Source: an uncultured Prevotella sp. | GTDB taxonomy: Bacteria; Bacteroidota; Bacteroidia; Bacteroidales; Bacteroidaceae | Length of the DNA: 64,000 nucleotides | Assembly (NCBI GenBank): GCA_944320355.1 | Contig: CALUHC010000017.1 | Coordinates: 1-64,000, forward strand | Reading direction: 5' to 3' | Shown here: positions 34,713-43,556 of the stretch, one piece after another | Layout: every line of letters begins with the position of its first letter | Numbering within the stretch: position 1 is the first letter of the stretch | The notes under the pieces: generated by a model | The model's database searches: none | What the model saw: the letters and a program-made list of their open reading frames with translations, nothing else | Told to the model about the DNA's origin: nothing | Position numbers and translations under genes: made by a program

Positions 34713-35510
34713 ATGAAACAGAGCATCACAGCCATCGCGCTCTCCGCGCTGATGATTACCGCCTGCACAGGCAACAAGACCCAGCACACAGCATTCGCAA
34801 CAGACACCCTGACATACGCCAAGAAGAGCGCAACGGCCGACGTGACCATAAAGGCCGACTACCCCACCGGCGGCAACGCCACGCTCACCAACGCCATCTG
34901 CGAGTACATCAGCGAGCAGCTCGGCGGCACATACACCGGCAACACCGCCGCCGGCGACTCCGTGGTGGCCTACTACGGACAGCAACAGACGGCTCGCATG
35001 GAGGAGGCCGCAAAGGCTCTTGCAGGCTCTGCCGCAGCATCGACATACTTCTCGCAAGAGATAAAGGTGCTGGCTGAGACAGAAACTTATGTCACCTACA
35101 CCGACTACACCGAGAACTTCCTCGGCGGGGCGCACGGAATGTCGTCGCTGACCGGCACCACCTTCCGCAAGAGCGACGGCCGCCGCTTTGGCCGCGAGAT
35201 GCTGCGCAGCACTGACACCGAGGACTTCCGGGTGCTGCTCAAGGAAGGGCTGAAAGACTATTTCGCCAAGAACGACACGGCCACCGTCAGCGACGAGGAA
35301 CTGAAACAGATGCTGCTCACCAACAACAGCATAGACTATCTGCCGCTGCCGCAGGCCGCGCCCTACCTCACCGAGGCCGGAATGGTGTTCACATACCAGC
35401 CTTACGAGATTGCGCCTTACGCTGCCGGCCGCCCCACGTTCACCGTCGGATACGACAAGCTGAAGCCATTCCTCACCGAAACCGTGTCAAAGCTCATCGG
35501 CAATCAATAA
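34713..35510 (+). CDS. lipoprotein with DUF4163/DUF3298 (RsiV-like) domain
   Basis: 265 residues with a lipoprotein signal (ALMITACTG, Cys18). The mature protein has the DUF3298 hallmarks NFLGGAHGMSSLTGTTFRKS, LLKEGLKDYF and the final YEIAPYAAGRPTFTVGYDKL. In Firmicutes this fold is the extracytoplasmic lysozyme-binding part of the RsiV anti-sigma factor. In Bacteroidetes it is a free lipoprotein of unknown role, perhaps binding a glycan or lysozyme inhibitor-like. The SLC13 gene follows after 24 bases and may share its transcript. Confidence 0.85.
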   Translation: MKQSITAIALSALMITACTGNKTQHTAFATDTLTYAKKSATADVTIKADYPTGGNATLTNAICEYISEQLGGTYTGNTAAGDSVVAYYGQQQTARMEEAAKALAGSAAASTYFSQEIKVLAETETYVTYTDYTENFLGGAHGMSSLTGTTFRKSDGRRFGREMLRSTDTEDFRVLLKEGLKDYFAKNDTATVSDEELKQMLLTNNSIDYLPLPQAAPYLTEAGMVFTYQPYEIAPYAAGRPTFTVGYDKLKPFLTETVSKLIGNQ

Positions 35511-35534
35511 CCACCAACGAAACAGACACTGCCA

Positions 35535-37367
35535 ATGACAGCGACACTCATCATTCTTGGCCTCACAGTGGCCATGTTCATAGCCGGCAAGCTGCGCGCA
35601 GACATAGTGGCACTGTGCGCCCTCACCGCCCTGATAGTGCTCGGCATACTCACGCCCGAGGAGGCTCTGGCGGGCTTCTCCTCCACGGTGGTCATCATGA
35701 TGGTGGGCCTGTTCGTGGTGGGCGGAGCCATACTGCAGACAGGGCTGGCCAAGGCCGTGAGCCAGAAGATAATGAAGCTGGCCGCAGGCAGCGACACCAG
35801 GATGTTCCTTCTGGTCGTTCTGGTAACATCGGCCATAGGCGCTTTCGTGAGCAACACCGGCACCGTGGCCCTGATGATGCCCATAGTGGTGAGCATGGCC
35901 GTGCAGAGCGGCACTCAGCCCGCGCGCCTGCTCATGCCGCTGGCCTTCGCCAGCAGCATGGGCGGGATGCTCACGCTCATCGGTACGCCGCCCAACCTCG
36001 TGATACAAGACTCGCTCACCGCCGCCGGATACGAGCCGCTGGGCTTCTTCTCCTTCTTCCCCGTGGGCGTGATATGCATCGCCGTGGGCATAATGGTCAT
36101 GCTGCCGCTCAGCAAGATGTTCCTGTACAAGAAGAAGGGCAGCGGCAACCGCGCTGCCGGACGCGGCAAGACGCTCAACGACCTTGTGAGCGAGTACAAC
36201 CTGAACAACGCGCTGCGCCGCTACAAGATAACCCGGCGGTCGGCCATTGGCGGCAAGACCGTGGCAGAACTCAATATGCCGGGCCGCTACGGACTGTCCA
36301 TACTGGAGATACGCAACGAGAGTTCCGACCGCAGCGGCATCATCCGCAACGTCACGCAGAGCCTCGCCTCGCCCGAGAGCATACTCGCCGTGGGCGACAT
36401 AATATACCTGATGGGCGACACGGAACGCATGGAGCTGTTTGCCCGCGACAACGCGCTCGAACAGCTTGACAACAACAACATAGACTTCTACGACATCGGA
36501 ATATCGGAGATTGTGCTCATGCCCACGGCCAGAATCATAGGAACTCCGCTGCGCAAATCGGGCTTCCGCGAACGCTACAGCATCAACGTGCTCGCCATAA
36601 AGCGTGGCGGCGACTACATAATGAACGACCTGCCGGAGCAGAAGCTCCAGTCGGGCGACGTGCTGCTGGTGCAGGGCAAGTGGAGCAACATAGGCCAGCT
36701 GGACAACGACGAGACCGACTGGGTGGTGCTGGGACAGCCCAAGGAGCAGGCCATGCAGGTGACGCTCGACTACAAAGCCCCCGTGGCCGCGGTCATAATG
36801 CTGCTCATGGTGGCCGCAATGGTGTTCGACTTCATCCCCGTGGCACCCGTCACGGCTGTCATAGCCGCCGGGCTGCTCATGGTCATTACGGGGTGCTTCC
36901 GCAACGTGGAGGCCGCCTACAAGACCATCAACTGGGAGAGCATCGTGCTCATAGCGGCCATGATGCCCATGTCCACGGCGTTGGAGAAGACGGGAACGTC
37001 GGCCATGCTGTCCCACTCGCTCGTGTCGCTGCTCGGCTCCATGGGGCCTACGGTGCTGCTGGCCGGCATCTATTTCACGACGTCGCTGCTCACCATGTTC
37101 ATCAGCAACACAGCCACGGCGGTGCTCATGGCACCGATAGCCATGACCTCGGCCACCGAGATAGGAGCCAGCCCCTACCCCTTCCTCTTTGCCGTGACGC
37201 TGGGCGCGAGCATGTGCTTCGCCTCGCCGTTCTCCACTCCGCCCAACGCGCTCGTGATGCACGCCGGCGAATACACCTTCAGTGACTACATAAAGGTGGG
37301 ACTGCCGCTGCAGATCATCATCGGCATCGTGATGGTGTTCGTGCTGCCGCTGCTGTTCCCATACTGA
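35535..37367 (+). CDS. SLC13-family permease with two TrkA-C domains
   Basis: 610 residues. The two membrane halves (about 1-205 and 410-610) have the DASS/SLC13 motifs FVSNTGTVALMMPIV with LTLIGTPPNLV, and MFISNTATAVLMAPIAM with FASPFSTPPNALV. Two regulator-of-K+-conductance C-terminal (RCK_C/TrkA_C) domains lie between them (about 225-300 and 310-385), as in bacterial SLC13 proteins annotated as transporters of sulfate, dicarboxylates or other anions. It is probably sodium-coupled and in the inner membrane. The substrate cannot be read from the sequence. Confidence 0.9.
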   Translation: MTATLIILGLTVAMFIAGKLRADIVALCALTALIVLGILTPEEALAGFSSTVVIMMVGLFVVGGAILQTGLAKAVSQKIMKLAAGSDTRMFLLVVLVTSAIGAFVSNTGTVALMMPIVVSMAVQSGTQPARLLMPLAFASSMGGMLTLIGTPPNLVIQDSLTAAGYEPLGFFSFFPVGVICIAVGIMVMLPLSKMFLYKKKGSGNRAAGRGKTLNDLVSEYNLNNALRRYKITRRSAIGGKTVAELNMPGRYGLSILEIRNESSDRSGIIRNVTQSLASPESILAVGDIIYLMGDTERMELFARDNALEQLDNNNIDFYDIGISEIVLMPTARIIGTPLRKSGFRERYSINVLAIKRGGDYIMNDLPEQKLQSGDVLLVQGKWSNIGQLDNDETDWVVLGQPKEQAMQVTLDYKAPVAAVIMLLMVAAMVFDFIPVAPVTAVIAAGLLMVITGCFRNVEAAYKTINWESIVLIAAMMPMSTALEKTGTSAMLSHSLVSLLGSMGPTVLLAGIYFTTSLLTMFISNTATAVLMAPIAMTSATEIGASPYPFLFAVTLGASMCFASPFSTPPNALVMHAGEYTFSDYIKVGLPLQIIIGIVMVFVLPLLFPY

Positions 37368-37512
37368 GAGAGGTAAAAAAGTAGAAAGGTAAAAGGGTAA
37401 AAAGCCATGCGGCGGAGGTGTGCGACCATGCTCCCAAGCCGGTGCCTGCACTCTTGCAACTCCTGAATTTCTGCCTCCTACTCACATTATTCAAAATCCG
37501 ACACAAAAGATT

Positions 37513-38301
37513 ATGGCTATGATTCGCAGCTTATTTCTCGACATAGACGGCACGCTCGTAAGCACTACGACGCACCGCATACCGGCCTCAACGGTAGAGG
37601 CGCTGACCCGGGCCAAGGCCAACGGCGTGGGCATATACATATCCACCGGCCGCCCGCTGCAGCTCATCACCAACCTCGGGGCCGTCGGCCACCTCATAGA
37701 CGGCTACATAACCACCAACGGCGCACTGTGTTTCATAGGCAGCGAGACGGTGAGCTGCAACCCCATCAGCCCCGCCGACGTGGCCACCATACTCGCCGAC
37801 GCGCACCGCTGTGGCTACCCCTGCATTGCCGTGGGCGAGCGCGACGTGGTGCTGGTCAACCCCGGCGAGGCGTTCTATGACGTGTTTGTGCGCGGGCTCA
37901 ACGTCACCAACATAGACACCTCGCTGCCACTCTCACGCCTCGACGGCCAGCGCATACTGCAGTTCTCGCCCTTCGTCACGGCCGAGAGCGAGGCCGCCCT
38001 CATGGCACGGCTGCCCGGCTGCACGTCTGGACGCTGGCATCCGGCCTTCTGCGACATCACTTCAGCCGATGCCGACAAGGGCAAAGGGCTCGAAGCCATG
38101 GCCGCACGCCTCGGACTCGACATCAGCGAGACCATGGCTTTCGGCGACGGCGGCAACGACCTGCCCATCATCCGCTGCGCCGGAGTGGGCGTGGCCATGG
38201 GCAACGCCGGGCCGGAAGTGAAGGCCGCCGCCGACTACGTGACCTCGCCGGTTGACGATGACGGCATACGAAACGCCCTCGCCGCCTACGGCGTGATATG
38301 A
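37513..38301 (+). CDS. Cof-type HAD phosphatase
   Basis: 262 residues: motif I LFLDIDGTLVS, motif II ISTGRPLQLI, the C2B cap domain and motif IV MAFGDGGNDLPIIRCAGVGV with VAMGNAGPEVKAAADYVT. These proteins dephosphorylate sugar phosphates, flavin mononucleotide or pyridoxal phosphate in the cytoplasm. The ATG at 37513 was chosen because the HAD motif follows at once, and the longer upstream frame has no homology-like sequence. The 145 bases between it and the permease gene are low-complexity. Confidence 0.9.
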   Translation: MAMIRSLFLDIDGTLVSTTTHRIPASTVEALTRAKANGVGIYISTGRPLQLITNLGAVGHLIDGYITTNGALCFIGSETVSCNPISPADVATILADAHRCGYPCIAVGERDVVLVNPGEAFYDVFVRGLNVTNIDTSLPLSRLDGQRILQFSPFVTAESEAALMARLPGCTSGRWHPAFCDITSADADKGKGLEAMAARLGLDISETMAFGDGGNDLPIIRCAGVGVAMGNAGPEVKAAADYVTSPVDDDGIRNALAAYGVI

Positions 38302-38359
38302 CCTCTGGCGGCCATATTCTGCCTGCCCGTCGGAGCGTTCGCCCCGTCCCACGCAACTT

Positions 38360-38467
38360 TCTGACAATCAACGCATTGCAAAACGTGCCGTTTTGGCTTC
38401 CAAAACGGCACGTTTTGTCGTCTGAAACGGGTCGTTTTGCAATGCGGAACGACCCGTTTCGCAATCC
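38360..38467 (+). repeat. 22-bp-periodic palindrome array F, short form
   Basis: Four units centred at 38387, 38409, 38431 and 38453, exactly 22 bp apart, preceded by the flank TGACAATCAACGCATTGC. Units 1/2 and 3/4 are reverse complements of each other, so two hairpins are possible. It lies between convergent genes. Confidence 0.87.
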
Positions 38468-38574
38468 CGCTCCGCAGTCTCTGTTTTACGATACCTTTTC
38501 CAACCGCAACAGCCGCCGCGCCGGGCTGCACGGCATACGGCTGTTTCCACGGCTCCGAAAGCACCGCGGGCCAT

Positions 38575-39474
38575 TCACTCCCCGCGCCTGTACTCAAGCG
38601 GAGTCTGCCCGGTGGTGCGGCGGAAGTACTTGCAGAAAAAGCTGTCGGTGGCGAAGTTGAGGCGATAGGCAATCTGCGACACCGTCATATCCGTGTGGCG
38701 CAGCATCACCTTGGCGGCCGTGGCCACGGCCCGGTCTATCCACTCCTTGGCCGTGGTGCCGCTGGCCTGCCTCACCACAGTGCCGAGATAGCGCTCCGAG
38801 AGGCACAGCTTGTCGGCATACCAGGCCAAGCGCCGCTCATTGGCACAGTGGGCGTTGACCAAGGCTATGAACCGCTCGAACGTCTCGCGGCACCGGTCTC
38901 CGGTCGTGTCGGCGCCAGTCTCGGCCCGCCGCATCAGCCCGTCGTAGAAGTGCACCAGCGCGGCGGCAAGGCCATAGACAGCCTCCACGGTGTGCCGCTT
39001 TTGGTGAACCACGCCCCATGCCGCCCGCAATATGTCAGCTATCACCCCTTCCTCGCCGTCCGTCATGTGCGCCCATGCGTGCAGCGCGCCTCCAGCAAAC
39101 GCCGCAGGCACGTGCCCGTGGAGAGCCAGGCGGAAGAAGTCGTCGCACATTATCATGCCACACATATCGATGTCGGCCGACACCCGGTTCACCTGCACTA
39201 TGCTGCCGCTCCTTATGCAGACCGCCATGCCGGGCCTCACGCACACGTTCATCAGGTTCACCGTCACGTCAAGCTCGCCCCGGCGCAGCATTCCAAAGCG
39301 GTTGTCGCTTATCGCGAACGGCACGTCGGTGCTCATTATGCTGCGGAAAACCTCATTGATGCCCATGCCGATGCCAAAGTCGCCCGACATGAAAAACAGC
39401 CCCGACTGCTCGCCTCGACCTTGTTCCACCATCGCCCTCATGTCAGAGAACGTTATCTTTCGCACCCGCTCCAC
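38575..39474 (-). CDS. AraC-family transcriptional regulator
   Basis: 299 residues. The N-terminal 170 form a cupin-like effector domain, with no clear ligand motif. The C-terminal 100 carry two HTH motifs (LAWYADKLCLSERYLGTVVR and SQIAYRLNFATDSFFCKYFR) with the closing GQTPLEYRR. It is divergent from the TolC-HlyD-ABC operon, with three promoter-bearing repeats between them, so it probably controls that exporter. It is a type common in Bacteroidetes beside RND or ABC efflux genes. Confidence 0.9.
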   Translation of the reverse strand: MERVRKITFSDMRAMVEQGRGEQSGLFFMSGDFGIGMGINEVFRSIMSTDVPFAISDNRFGMLRRGELDVTVNLMNVCVRPGMAVCIRSGSIVQVNRVSADIDMCGMIMCDDFFRLALHGHVPAAFAGGALHAWAHMTDGEEGVIADILRAAWGVVHQKRHTVEAVYGLAAALVHFYDGLMRRAETGADTTGDRCRETFERFIALVNAHCANERRLAWYADKLCLSERYLGTVVRQASGTTAKEWIDRAVATAAKVMLRHTDMTVSQIAYRLNFATDSFFCKYFRRTTGQTPLEYRRGE

Positions 39475-39588
39475 AAGTGTTTAATTTAGAATTGAGAATT
39501 TAGAATTAAGAATTTACATGCGGAGTCGCCCCTGCGGCATCGCCCGCCCGAGTGACTATTATGTACCATAAATCACGCATTATGGACT

Positions 39589-39729
39589 GCAAAGATAATG
39601 CAAACGAGCGGAAACGGAGCTTGCTCCATGTTTCCCGAGTGCAGCTTATCTTATCAAAAGATAATGCAAACGAGCGGAAACGGAGCTTGCTCCGTGTTTC
39701 CCCAGTGCAGCTTATCTTATGCAAAGATA
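39589..39729 (-). repeat. two tandem promoter-bearing repeats
   Basis: Two nearly identical 67-68-bp units in direct order. Each reads on the minus strand from GATAAGCTGCACT through a perfect-looking hairpin (GGAAAC, GGAGC/GCTCC, GTTTCC) to GCATTATC. Minus-strand TATCTTTG boxes occur at 39590-39597 and 39722-39729, facing the AraC gene. Confidence 0.75.
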
Positions 39730-39825
39730 ATTATTTCCCCCTTTTTACAGCATTATCAGGGTTAAAATCATACAAAAAGAACATTTATGATGCGATAGGG
39801 ATAATGGCTGGAAGCCGTTTCATGC

Positions 39826-39906
39826 CTATCTTTGCATAAGATAAGCTGCACTGGGGAAACACGGAGCAAGCTCCGTTTCCACTCGTTTGCATTATCTTTG
39901 CATAAT
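39826..39906 (+). repeat. third, inverted copy of the promoter-bearing repeat
   Basis: The same unit in plus orientation. TATCTTTG boxes lie at 39827-39834 and 39893-39900, the latter 26 bases before the tolC start codon. Together with the two copies at 39589-39729 it forms a large inverted repeat around an AT-rich centre. Confidence 0.75.
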
Positions 39907-39926
39907 AAACGAAACGACAAAAAGCA

Positions 39927-41174
39927 ATGAAAAGACGTACAACAATGCTCATGGCAGCGGCAATGGCGGTCGCTTGCGCCAACGCCCAGCTGTCGCTCGA
40001 CGACTGCAAGCGCATGGCCCGCGACAACTATCCGGCCGTCAGGCAGTACAGGCTCATAGCTCTCAGCCGCGACTACACCGTGGCCAACGCCGCCAAAGGC
40101 TACCTGCCGCAGATAGGGGCGAGCGCGGGAGCGGCCTTCTTCACCGACATTGTTGATGCCGGCGGGCAGCATGGCTCGCCCGACATAGGCAACGAGCTGT
40201 ATGACGTGGCCCTGACCGTAAACCAGACCATCTACGACGGCGGCGCCACTGCCGCCGGGAAGCGCGCCGCGCGGGCAGAGGCCGAAGTGAGCCGCACGGC
40301 TCTCGACGTCACCATGCGCACCGTCTCCGTGCGCGTGGAGGAGCTGTTCTTCGGCCTGCTCACCATCGATGACCGCCTCAACCAGAACCTGCTGCTGCAA
40401 AAGGACCTCGGCATCGCGCTGGAGAACGTGAGGCAGCTCATGGCCGGAGGCGTGGCCAACCAGAACGATGCCGACGCCGTGGCCGTGGAGATGGCCAAGG
40501 CCCGGCAGGCCGAGAGCGGCCTCAGGGCGCAGCGCGCGGCATACGCCAAGATGCTGGCCACCTTCATAGGCAGGCCGATAGGCGGCGGCGACTCGCTCGC
40601 GCGCCCTGCTATGCCCGCCGACACGGCTCTCGCGCTGCGCCCCGTCAGCCGGCCCGAACTGACCAACTACGCCGCCCGAAACAGCCTGCTCGACGCCAAC
40701 CGCAGCCGGCTCGACGCGGCCCTTATGCCCAAGCTCGCCGCCTTTGGCATCGCCGCCTACCACAACAAGCCGCTCGCCATGCTCAACAACGGCCTGCTGG
40801 CCGCCGGGGTGACGCTCAGCTGGAACATTGGCGCGCTCTACACACGCAAGAACGACTTGCGCAAACTCGACACCGAGCGGCAGCGTATAGGCGCGGAGCG
40901 CGATGTGTTCCTCTTTGACACCGACCTGCAGACGCACGACGCGCTCGGCCGCATAGACAACCTGCGCCGCCAGATAGCGCTCGACGACGAGATAATAGCA
41001 CTGCGCACGGCCATCAGGCAGCGGGCCGAGGCGCGCGTGGGCAGCGGCACCGAGACCGTTAACGAGATGCTGCGCGACATCAACGCCGTGAGCGAGGCGC
41101 GGTTGTCAAAGGCTCTGCACACCACGATGCTGCTCAAAGAGACCCACAACTTGATGAACATAAGAAACTACTGA
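39927..41174 (+). CDS. TolC-family outer-membrane efflux protein
   Basis: 415 residues: a signal peptide (VACANAQ) and then two outer-membrane efflux protein (OEP) repeats of long helices and short strands (LSLDDCKRMARDNYPAVRQY; NQTIYDGGATAAGKRAARAE; GVTLSWNIGALYTRKNDLRK). It forms the trimeric outer-membrane channel of a tripartite exporter. It is the first gene of a five-gene operon, one base before hlyD-like, and its likely promoter is the TATCTTTG at 39893-39900. Confidence 0.92.
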   Translation: MKRRTTMLMAAAMAVACANAQLSLDDCKRMARDNYPAVRQYRLIALSRDYTVANAAKGYLPQIGASAGAAFFTDIVDAGGQHGSPDIGNELYDVALTVNQTIYDGGATAAGKRAARAEAEVSRTALDVTMRTVSVRVEELFFGLLTIDDRLNQNLLLQKDLGIALENVRQLMAGGVANQNDADAVAVEMAKARQAESGLRAQRAAYAKMLATFIGRPIGGGDSLARPAMPADTALALRPVSRPELTNYAARNSLLDANRSRLDAALMPKLAAFGIAAYHNKPLAMLNNGLLAAGVTLSWNIGALYTRKNDLRKLDTERQRIGAERDVFLFDTDLQTHDALGRIDNLRRQIALDDEIIALRTAIRQRAEARVGSGTETVNEMLRDINAVSEARLSKALHTTMLLKETHNLMNIRNY

Positions 41175-41175
41175 T

Positions 41176-42102
41176 ATGCAGAACGTCAAACCACTCTTTA
41201 TCATTGCCGCCGCGGCACTTGCCGCCTGCGGCGACGGCGACAGGCAGACCTTCGCCACGGGAACGTTTGAGGCCACAGAGATAACCGTGTCGGCCGAGGA
41301 GAACGGCCGCCTGCTTTGGCTGCAGGCCGACGAGGGCGCCACGCTCGACTCCGCCGCCCAGGTGGGGCTTATAGACACCGTGCAGCTCCACCTGCGCGCT
41401 CTCAGCCTCGGCGCGACAAGGGAATCGTTTGCCCACCGCCGCCCCGACATAGCCAAGCAGGTGTCGGCCACGCGCCAGCAACTGGCCAACGCCGAGCAGG
41501 AGCGGGCGCGCTTTGCCACCCTTGTGGAGGCGGGCGCGGCCAACCGCAAGCAGCTCGACGATGCCGACAACGCCGTCCGGGTGCTCAGGCGGCAGCTCGA
41601 TGCCATGCAGTCTGAACTGAGCAACAGCACGCAGAGCCTGAACAGCAACATGGACGAGGCCGAAATACAGCGGCTGATGGTGGCCGACAGGCTAGAAAAG
41701 TGCCACATCAAGGCGCCGGCCACGGGCACGGTGCTCGCCAAGTATGCCGAGGCGGGCGAGTATGCCACCGTGGGCCGGCCGCTGTTCAAGCTCGCCGACA
41801 CGCGCACCATGTACCTGCGGGCATACGTAACGGCGCGCCAGCTCGAACAGATAAAGGTTGGAATGAGCGTCACCGTGGCGAGCGACTACGGCGACGGGCA
41901 CGGCAAGGACTATCCGGGGCGGGTGACATGGATTTCGGACCGCGCCGAGTTCACGCCCAAGACCATACCCACTGACGACGAGCGAGCCGACCTTGTATAT
42001 GCCGTGAAGGTGGCCGTGAAGAACGACGGCTACCTGAAGATAGGCATGTACGGCCGCATGAGGCTGCAAGACGCGCCGACCGACAACGCAAACACCGACT
42101 GA
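41176..42102 (+). CDS. HlyD-family periplasmic adaptor lipoprotein
   Basis: 308 residues with a lipoprotein signal (AAALAACGDG, Cys17). Barrel-sandwich halves lie at about 30-70 and 175-215 (IKAPATGTVLAKYAEAGEY), with a coiled-coil hairpin between them (about 75-170) and a beta-barrel (MSVTVASDYGDG). It links the inner-membrane ABC pump to the TolC channel, as YbhG does in YbhGFSR. Its stop overlaps the ATPase start (TGATG), so translation is coupled. Confidence 0.92.
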   Translation: MQNVKPLFIIAAAALAACGDGDRQTFATGTFEATEITVSAEENGRLLWLQADEGATLDSAAQVGLIDTVQLHLRALSLGATRESFAHRRPDIAKQVSATRQQLANAEQERARFATLVEAGAANRKQLDDADNAVRVLRRQLDAMQSELSNSTQSLNSNMDEAEIQRLMVADRLEKCHIKAPATGTVLAKYAEAGEYATVGRPLFKLADTRTMYLRAYVTARQLEQIKVGMSVTVASDYGDGHGKDYPGRVTWISDRAEFTPKTIPTDDERADLVYAVKVAVKNDGYLKIGMYGRMRLQDAPTDNANTD

Positions 42103-43556
42103 TGAACGCCATTGAGACCCATAACCTGAGCAAGAGCTACGGCAAGGCCAAGGCACTCTGCGGCGTAAGCCTCGCCGTGGAGCGCGGCGAGCTGTTCGGA
42201 CTGATAGGCCCCGACGGCAGCGGCAAGACCACCCTGATGCGCATTCTCGCCACGCTGATAGTGCCCGACGGGGGCGATGCCACCGTAGAGGGTTTCGACA
42301 CGGTGAGCCGCATGACCGACATCCGCCGCCGCGTGGGCTATATGCCGGGCCGCTTCTCGCTCTACCAAGACCTCACGGTGGAAGAGAACCTGCAGTTCTT
42401 CGCCACGCTCTTCGGCACGACCATTGCCCGGGGATACGACAACATACGCGCCGTATATGCCCCGCTGGAGCCGTTCCGCCGCCGCAGGGCAGGCGCACTG
42501 TCGGGCGGAATGAAGCAGAAGCTGGCGCTGTCGTGCGCCCTCATCCACAACCCCACCACCCTTCTGCTCGACGAACCGACCACAGGCATCGACCCGGTGG
42601 CGCGCCGCGAGCTGTGGGACACGCTGGCACGGCTGCGCAGCGAGGGCATGACCATCGTGGTGTCAACGCCATATCTCGATGAGATTCGCCGCTGCGACCG
42701 CGTAGCTTACCTGCAGGAAGGGCGGCTGCTCGGCACCGGCCGTCCCGACGATGTGCTGCGGCGGTTTGCCGATGTGTTCTGCCCGCCGCCGCTATCTGAT
42801 GCCGCCGGCCACTGCGCCAGCGGCGACGAGGCCATCGCGGTGGAGCATCTCGTGAAGGCGTTCGGACAGTTCCGTGCCGTCGACGACATCTCGTTCACCG
42901 TCCGCCGGGGCGAGATATTCGGCTTCCTCGGCGCGAACGGCGCTGGCAAGACCACCGCCATGCGCGTGCTCACGGGGCTGAGCAGGCCGACATCGGGCCG
43001 CGCCCGCGTGGCGGGATATGACGTAACGGAGCAGCCCGAGCAGGTGAAGCGGCACATAGGGTACATGAGCCAGCGGTTCTCTCTGTACGAAGACCTCACG
43101 CCGAGGGAGAACATACGCCTCTTCGCGGGCATATACGGACTGCCGGACGGCACCATCCGCGCAAAGACAGACGCCATGCTGGCGAGCCTCGGCATGGAGA
43201 GCGTGGCCGACGAGCCGGTGAGCCGCCTGCCGCCGGGGTGGAAACAGCGGCTCGCCTTCTCCGTGAGCATAGTCCACGACCCGTCTGTAGTGTTCCTCGA
43301 CGAGCCTACGGGAGGCGTCGATCCGGCCACTCGCCGACACTTCTGGCAACTGATACGCGAGGCCGCCGGGCGCGGAATAACGGTCTTTGTGACCACACAC
43401 TACATGGACGAGGCCGACTATTGCGACCGCATATCCATAATGGTGGACGGCAGAATCAGTGCCATAGGCACGCCGGCAGAGCTGAAACGCCGCTACAATC
43501 AGCCCGACATGGACAGCCTCTTCACCTACCTTGCACGCAAGGCCAAACGACAATGA
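42102..43556 (+). CDS. ABC exporter ATPase with two fused nucleotide-binding domains
   Basis: 484 residues, two complete ABC domains. Domain 1: Walker A GPDGSGKTT (about 36-44), signature LSGGMKQKLALS, Walker B LLLDEPTTGIDP. Domain 2: GANGAGKTT, the altered signature LPPGWKQRLAFS, FLDEPTGGVDP and the switch His in TTHYMDE. Domain 1 reads STPYLDE where the H-loop should be, so its histidine is replaced by Pro or Tyr, and hydrolysis may be asymmetric. The layout matches YbhF. It overlaps the first permease gene by four bases (ATGA). Confidence 0.92.
   Translation: MNAIETHNLSKSYGKAKALCGVSLAVERGELFGLIGPDGSGKTTLMRILATLIVPDGGDATVEGFDTVSRMTDIRRRVGYMPGRFSLYQDLTVEENLQFFATLFGTTIARGYDNIRAVYAPLEPFRRRRAGALSGGMKQKLALSCALIHNPTTLLLDEPTTGIDPVARRELWDTLARLRSEGMTIVVSTPYLDEIRRCDRVAYLQEGRLLGTGRPDDVLRRFADVFCPPPLSDAAGHCASGDEAIAVEHLVKAFGQFRAVDDISFTVRRGEIFGFLGANGAGKTTAMRVLTGLSRPTSGRARVAGYDVTEQPEQVKRHIGYMSQRFSLYEDLTPRENIRLFAGIYGLPDGTIRAKTDAMLASLGMESVADEPVSRLPPGWKQRLAFSVSIVHDPSVVFLDEPTGGVDPATRRHFWQLIREAAGRGITVFVTTHYMDEADYCDRISIMVDGRISAIGTPAELKRRYNQPDMDSLFTYLARKAKRQ

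Noticed and set aside
35487-37451. 654-codon minus-strand ORF rich in His, Gly and Val
   Set aside because: It is the antisense shadow of the SLC13 permease, which has clear motifs on the plus strand.
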